Assembly (NCBI GenBank): GCA_947034885.2
Contig: OX344751.2
Span: 37,229,082 to 37,293,081, forward strand
Reading direction: 5' to 3'
DNA: 64,000 bases
DNA from: Thuidium tamariscinum
Taxonomy: Eukaryota > Streptophyta > Bryopsida > Hypnales > Thuidiaceae
In this document: positions 58,803 through 64,000 of the stretch, in pieces
Position numbering within the stretch: the stretch's first letter is position 1
Layout of the letters: the number at the start of each line of letters is the position of its first letter
Position numbers and translations under genes: made by a program
The notes under the pieces: generated by a model
Database searches by the model: none
What the model saw: the letters and a program-made list of their open reading frames with translations, nothing else
Told to the model about the DNA's origin: nothing

Positions 58803-61800
58803 ATGGAGGAAGATGGGGCCCCAGGAGGTAGACCGCCGCGACGGCGAAGAGATGTGAGGCCTGGTCCGCGCACCAGGCAAGATGCAGATGTAGCGCGGTT
58901 AGCGGAGCACCGCAGGCAAGCTCGGAAGCGCCAACGTCGGAGTCGTGCACGGCGGAACTTAGTAAATGTTTACAGAGAACAAGATGCTTCGCTGGAGACC
59001 GATGATGCAGAGGGTGCCGCCAATGCAACTGCTGATGCAACCGCCAATGAAGTTCTAGACGTTGGAAACCGTAGGATAGTAAACAGACTTGCCGATCGCA
59101 TCTCCGACAGCATGTTCTCGCAGCTCATGCCATTACACAATGCAGATCTTCGTGCAACAATCTTACACAAGGTATTCACGAGCGTTCACGTGCAGCCATT
59201 GTTACCTGCATATTATTCAGCTCCTGAAGATGTACTAGTTGAGAGACAGATTTTGGACAATATCCGTGCTAAATTGCAGCGCATAAAGATTCCTCACACT
59301 TCAGGGAAATTGGCTAGGAAACGCTCCATTCTTGAAGCTGTTGTATCCGAAATTGAAGCAGATTTCAGTAAGTTCCACCTCGTTTTGGGCATGAAGAAAA
59401 TCAATTTGGAGAATGCGGTTGACCGTTTGCGCGCATCTTCCGTGGCTGAAGGTGCTAGGTTCATTGTTCCTAAACGAAGGAAACGTCAAGGAAGCATTCC
59501 TGATGTTATGAAGGCAGCTGTGACTTGTTGGTGGTGCGAACAAACTCGTGTGAGTCCAAACAGGAAAGACATTCGGCGCAAGCGATTAGGGCGCAATGTA
59601 TATGACACACATCCGGCTCATCTTCTACTGGAGACACAGGTTTGATTATGATGACCTATTTTTGTTCTCTCCTGTACTTTGTCTTACACAGCACATGCAT
59701 TCTCTCCTTGTCATTAGTGTTATGTTAGTAATGTTCAACCACATCTTATTTTGAAAGGGTACTGCAAAATGAAAATTCTATATCTTGCCTTTGTAGGCCT
59801 CTTAACACTTGCATACAAGGATTATGAGCTCTACTGCTCAGTATTACAGAATAGGAAATAGTGGCAATCTGATCCTGCATTCTATATGTCAGTCTTGTAA
59901 ATAATTTCACTCCTTCCATTTGTTGACAACTTAGTCCTAGTCCTTCGACACAATGCAGTTACTAATACTACTATGTGAACAATTGTGATTGATAATTGAG
60001 AGTCCAATTTATGGACTAGTTTCATGATCCATGTACTACTTCTGACCATTGCTAATAGTACTAGTCGCTCTATTTTGCAGTCCATACAATACAGTAGGTT
60101 TAGATACATGCTATTGAGCTACATATCCAGAACTAAAGAATTGTCGTAATGGCCCGAACTCCTTTATGTCCTGTGGTAGTCCTGTTTTTCTTTGACAGTA
60201 TTTGAATTATGCGTTTCTAATACATTGTCAACTTCCAAGATACTCTGACTATACTTCTCCTAAATTCCATTTGTACTTTAAAATACCTACTGATGCACAT
60301 AATCAGTACTACTGTATTATGTTGTTCCAAAATGACCACTACTTTAGATTGGATAATGCTGTTCGTGTAGTTCACTATTGCCATGTACTCTGGAAATTAT
60401 TTCTAGAACTCTGAATACATAGCAATAGTATTTTTTTAATGCAATTGCAAAACTTCATAGTATTTGACACTTCAGTGTAGTACTACATATTACCTATACT
60501 ATTCCAGACGCTTAGTATTGTTCCCCACCTACTACTATGAAGTACTCCGTATAATGATTTCTGTGGTACACGGATCATAAGCAAGACTTTGTAAGTGGCA
60601 TGAGGACTTAGTACCGCTTACAACCTATGCACCATAGTACACAATAGTACTCTATAACCTCTTAGATAGTAATCATAGATATTTCACAGAGTACTACTAC
60701 ATGTCTTATAGAGTACTATAATAGGGTTTCAAGAACAGTGACGAAGGAATTATTTAGTACTAAAACTCTTATATAGTACTTCAGGGGTCCAGTACATTAC
60801 AATGTAGTACTACGGTAAGGCTTCTGGTACTGCATAACCCTATGGCATTGCTTCGTTGTATGCATCTGATACTTCTTTAAACTTCATAGTTATGCAGATG
60901 TGTTTCCAAGTTTTAAACATCTCTTCTGAACCACTGCCAACTTCCTTCCTAAACCTGATGTTCCAATGTGAATTCTTGTATGCACTTCTTTTCAGTATTT
61001 TGAATGCATGCCTTACTATTTCACAGTAAGCTAATCACTTTGTTTCCAACACTGCAGAGGCAATTATATGATCGTTTTGTTGCTGCTCATCCGGAATGCA
61101 TCCTCATGTACACATCTTTCAATGGGCTGCGCCCATTTTTCATCATCAAATGCAAAGAGCGTAACGTCTGCTGCTGTCGATACCATGTGCAGATAATGTT
61201 CCTTTTGGAGGCGCTCAATGCATTTCGCGATCCACGGAATTCGCCACACTTTCTAGTCGAATGCCATTGCCCATGTCTACTGTGCAATGCTGCAAATGGC
61301 GAGGAATGCCGCTTGGGACTCTGCCGATTTTCAGGTGTCACTGCACTGTGGGAGTCCATCCTTTGTCCCAAAGCTCCGGACAGTGAATTTCACCGACCCC
61401 AGTGCTTGCTCGGTGAATGTGGAAAATGTGGCGTAGCATTCTTCAGGATTTGTCCAAGGGAAGTCGAGAATGTTCCCCAGTTGAATATTCAATGGAAGCA
61501 ATTTCAGTATGAAATTGTTGGCACATCAGCTGATGGACGGGCTAAGAAGCGCATTACTGAGGTTGTCCGCACAACATCTTTCTCTGAGTTCCTAGGTTTC
61601 TTAAAACCAACTCTACAACATTTCATACGCCATAATTTTGAGGCTAGATGGCAAACTGATCAAGCCAAAGTACTATGGGAAACACTACAGAGGCACACAG
61701 TTCTAACACACATAGACTTTGCAGAGAACTATACATTTGAGGTGCAAAATGAGATTCAGTCTATGTACTTTGTCTCCACACAAGTTACCATTCTTGTACA

Positions 61801-63146
61801 AGTTACTTTTCACGCTGCTTCCAGATTTGGTGATGCAGATGATGATGTTGACCTCATCAGAGAGACACATTACTATATATCTGATGACCGCAGTCACGAC
61901 ACATTATTTGTACAACATTGTCTCCTCCAACATTGGCGTTGGTTCACATCAAATGAGTTTGTACCAGATAATCACGTTGTCTTCAGCGATGGTTGTGCTA
62001 GCCAGTTCAAAGGGGCTAGAGCTCTGTACTTTGCTGCGAGGTATGATGGCTCATTTATTTCTTGGAATGTCTAATATTATAGCACATAGAACTCCTGAAT
62101 TGGTTTAGGGTTAGGCTAGTACTCAATCCACTCTTATATTCCAATATAAGGCATGATTTCTTTGTTGTGTATAGCTTAGAATTTCAGTTGCTCTGACTAA
62201 GGAAGAGGACTCCATTATGTCTTTCTTGTGCAGGTACCCCTCGCTCACTGGCGGCTGTAAAATGCTTTGGAATTTCTATGGATCTGGACATGGAAAAGGG
62301 GAATGGGATGGTGCTGGAGTAGTAGTCAAGAGAACTCTTCAATCCGAACAACTGCTAAATCCACAGAGACCTCTTAAAAATGCTCTTGATTGTGTCACAT
62401 TCTTGGATGCCACTTTAGATGGCCAAGTGCCAAACACTGGAGATCGTTTGAGGTAATCACTCTGTCATGCTGTCTTGTTCTCTATTTCTATTCATGGTGC
62501 AATGCAATGTAGCATGAAGGTTTACTGCTGAACATGAACTCTAGTTCTGTTGATTTGCCCTCCAGTTCCACTCAATTGCTTTCAATGCCATGTTCTCTTA
62601 TTTAATTAGATATGTCTTCATTCATTTCTTAGTATTTCGAATGCCACCTTGTCTTTCTGAAATATAACTCCGTCAACCTTCTTTGGACTATTTCAAATGC
62701 CATTTTCTCTTATTCACTTACTCAAGTAGAACTCACTTTGAACAAACTGATTTTCTGCAGGTCTTATCGGTACTTCCACCTTGTTCGCCCTGAGGATGTT
62801 GATCGACACAACCAATATTCCTGCGATGGAATTCCCGGGTCATCAAAATTTCACTCTGTCTTTGCTAATGATCGGTATGACCCAACTAAGCTTCTTGTGA
62901 GAGAATTGTCCTGTTTTTGTGGCCCTTGCTCAGAGGAAGATTTCAGCCACTGTGAAAACAAGGAATATGTGAAACCTTGGAGAGCTATCAAAATTCAAGC
63001 ACGTAATGTGGAATTGGGAAATCCAGAAGACGAACTAGAGGAAGGAGAGGACATTTGGGACTGGGAATACAGTGATGAAGGAATGGCAGATTTAGTGCAG
63101 TCGGGAGATAATTTTGCTGTCCCTGCTGCTTCTGACAATGAAGAAG
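58803..63146 (+). CDS. Spliced DDE-transposase-like gene, 3' end uncertain
   Basis: Exons 58803-59639, 61058-62040, 62234-62452 and 62761-about 63146 join in consistent phase (CAG/AGG; AG+G Arg; AG+G Arg). The N-terminus is very Arg-rich (RRQARKRQRRSRARR), suggesting nucleic-acid binding. Exon 2 has Cys clusters (about 61,262-61,325 and CGKCG at about 61,420) that could bind zinc. Candidate catalytic acidic residues with an RNase-H-like spacing are HIDFAENYTFEVQNEIQ (about 61,712), VVFSDGCASQFKG (about 61,980) and YGSGHGKGEWDGAG (about 62,280). These motifs recall a widespread uncharacterised eukaryotic family of transposase-like proteins, but I cannot name the superfamily. No stop or frameshift is seen in the four exons. 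The frame reaches a stop at 63,257-63,259 only through sequence resembling the CACTA interior, so the true 3' end is either a donor near 63,146 or disrupted. Confidence 0.6.
60541..60831. repeat. GTAC-dense segment in intron 1
   Basis: Twelve GTAC tetramers lie in about 290 bp, at 60,542, 60,566, 60,611, 60,637, 60,647, 60,691, 60,713, 60,757, 60,776, 60,792, 60,807 and 60,828, most as AGTACT. About one is expected for this composition. It is not an exact tandem repeat. GTAC is the core bound by plant SBP-domain factors; whether that matters here is unknown. Confidence 0.7.
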
Positions 63147-63149
63147 GTG

Positions 63150-64000
63150 TCTCTTTCTTTATCTTGCAATGCCAAACTCCTAAATGTCCTCTGAATTTTG
63201 CCCATAACTTTCAATTGGAGACTCCAAATCACAAACGGATTGTTGGAGATGAAAGTTAACTTGATTTAACAACTTTTCTTAGTCCAAAGTTTTCCGAAAA
63301 AAAGTACTTTACTATGCGAAAACAGCCTCCAAAGTCTGCTGAGTTGAAAAACACTGAATTGTGAATTAGTAAGTTAATAAAAAATATTCTAATTGCACAT
63401 AAATGTGAAACTTGGTGGTTTAAACTTTTCCCACATGAAATTTTAGTGATAAAAATTTAATTAAAGATATTATGAATATTTGGCAAATATTTTACTAGGA
63501 GATGATTTGGTCACAATTCTTATTTAAGTTTTTTGTAATTTAGAACATAGAGTTTCAATAGTTCTAAATTAGAATTTGAAAATTCTTATTGTAGAATTTA
63601 AATATTTAAGAACTTAGAATTTGAATAATTTAAAAAACTTAAAATTAGAATTTAGACCCCTAGAGAACAAAGTTGCCTTTTTTGACAATATAGCTAATGT
63701 TTTTGGTTATGTATTTAGAAATTGAATTTCCGGTTTTTTTCCCTTAAAATTATTACACAACATGTAATCCAGGGATAGTTTGAAGGATTCACAATTTTTA
63801 TAACTTTTGATTAAATCATAAAAAAGTTGTTATATGGTGTATAGGTTTTCGAGCTATGCGTGCATCTAAACTAGGTAGATGTGAATGTAATTTTTAAATA
63901 AATAGGAATTTGAAATTGATTTTCTAAAATATTAATCTTGTGAAAAGTTTCAAATCGTTCTATATAGATTAGGGAGGTGAAACTTATGAGGAATTTCACT
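63150..64000. repeat. Repeat sequence related to the CACTA element interior
   Basis: 63,190-63,370 matches 28,440-28,650 with substitutions (shared blocks include TTGGAGATGAAAG and CTCCAAAGTCTGCTGA versus CACCAAAGTCTGCTGA). 63,770-63,900 is a distant relative of 45,450-45,560. No CACTA terminus is visible before the window ends. No gene is seen. Confidence 0.55.

Noticed and set aside
61719-62108. 129-codon frame overlapping DDE-like exon 2
   Set aside because: Out-of-frame shadow of the exon encoding the SDGCASQFKG motif.

Overview
The window reads as nuclear DNA of a plant-type (streptophyte) eukaryote, possibly a non-seed plant, though species and even class cannot be fixed from sequence alone. 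It is AT-rich. Genes are split by GT..AG introns, it is dense in mobile elements, and the one recognisable housekeeping-type gene is a plant-style Qa-SNARE (SYP1-like syntaxin) in 13 small exons.

Layout. 1-4.07 kb: AT-rich repeats with short TIR elements. 4.07-17.0 kb: copy 1 of a large segmental duplication, carrying an apparently intact syntaxin gene on the minus strand and a long AT-rich flank holding a nested TIR element. 17.6-21.8 kb: a decayed MULE-type transposase with a SWIM finger (minus). 22.2-23.0 kb: a 57-bp minisatellite and a small unrecognised basic ORF. 24.6-33.6 kb: a two-gene unit (plus). Gene A encodes a small acidic-tailed protein. Gene B is a multi-exon gene whose product combines a ParB/sulfiredoxin-like N-terminal region, a Lys/Glu-rich segment and a beta-class (N4/N6) DNA methyltransferase-like C-terminal domain. 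34.4-46.4 kb: copy 2 of the segmental duplication, with a syntaxin copy broken by a frameshift and a lost splice donor. 46.4-48.6 kb: start of a third repeat copy and a 49-bp tandem array. 48.9-54.4 kb: an inverted, more decayed second copy of the gene A/gene B unit. 55.0-57.6 kb: foldback and TIR elements. 58.8-63.1 kb: a spliced DDE-transposase-like gene (plus), its 3' end next to repeat sequence.

The most unusual content is the gene A/gene B unit. It occurs twice, in opposite orientations, with conserved gene order and exon structure but different disabling mutations in each copy. In copy 1, gene B gives one consistent frame of about 1,114 codons once a 1,101-bp CACTA insertion (exact AAG target duplication) and one extra T are discounted. 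Clustered at the 5' side of both copies are foldback hairpins centred on a GTCGGATCCGAC-type palindrome. A ParB-like protein fused to a DNA methyltransferase, next to repeated palindromes, is suggestive of a DNA-binding/modification element, but that link is inference only.
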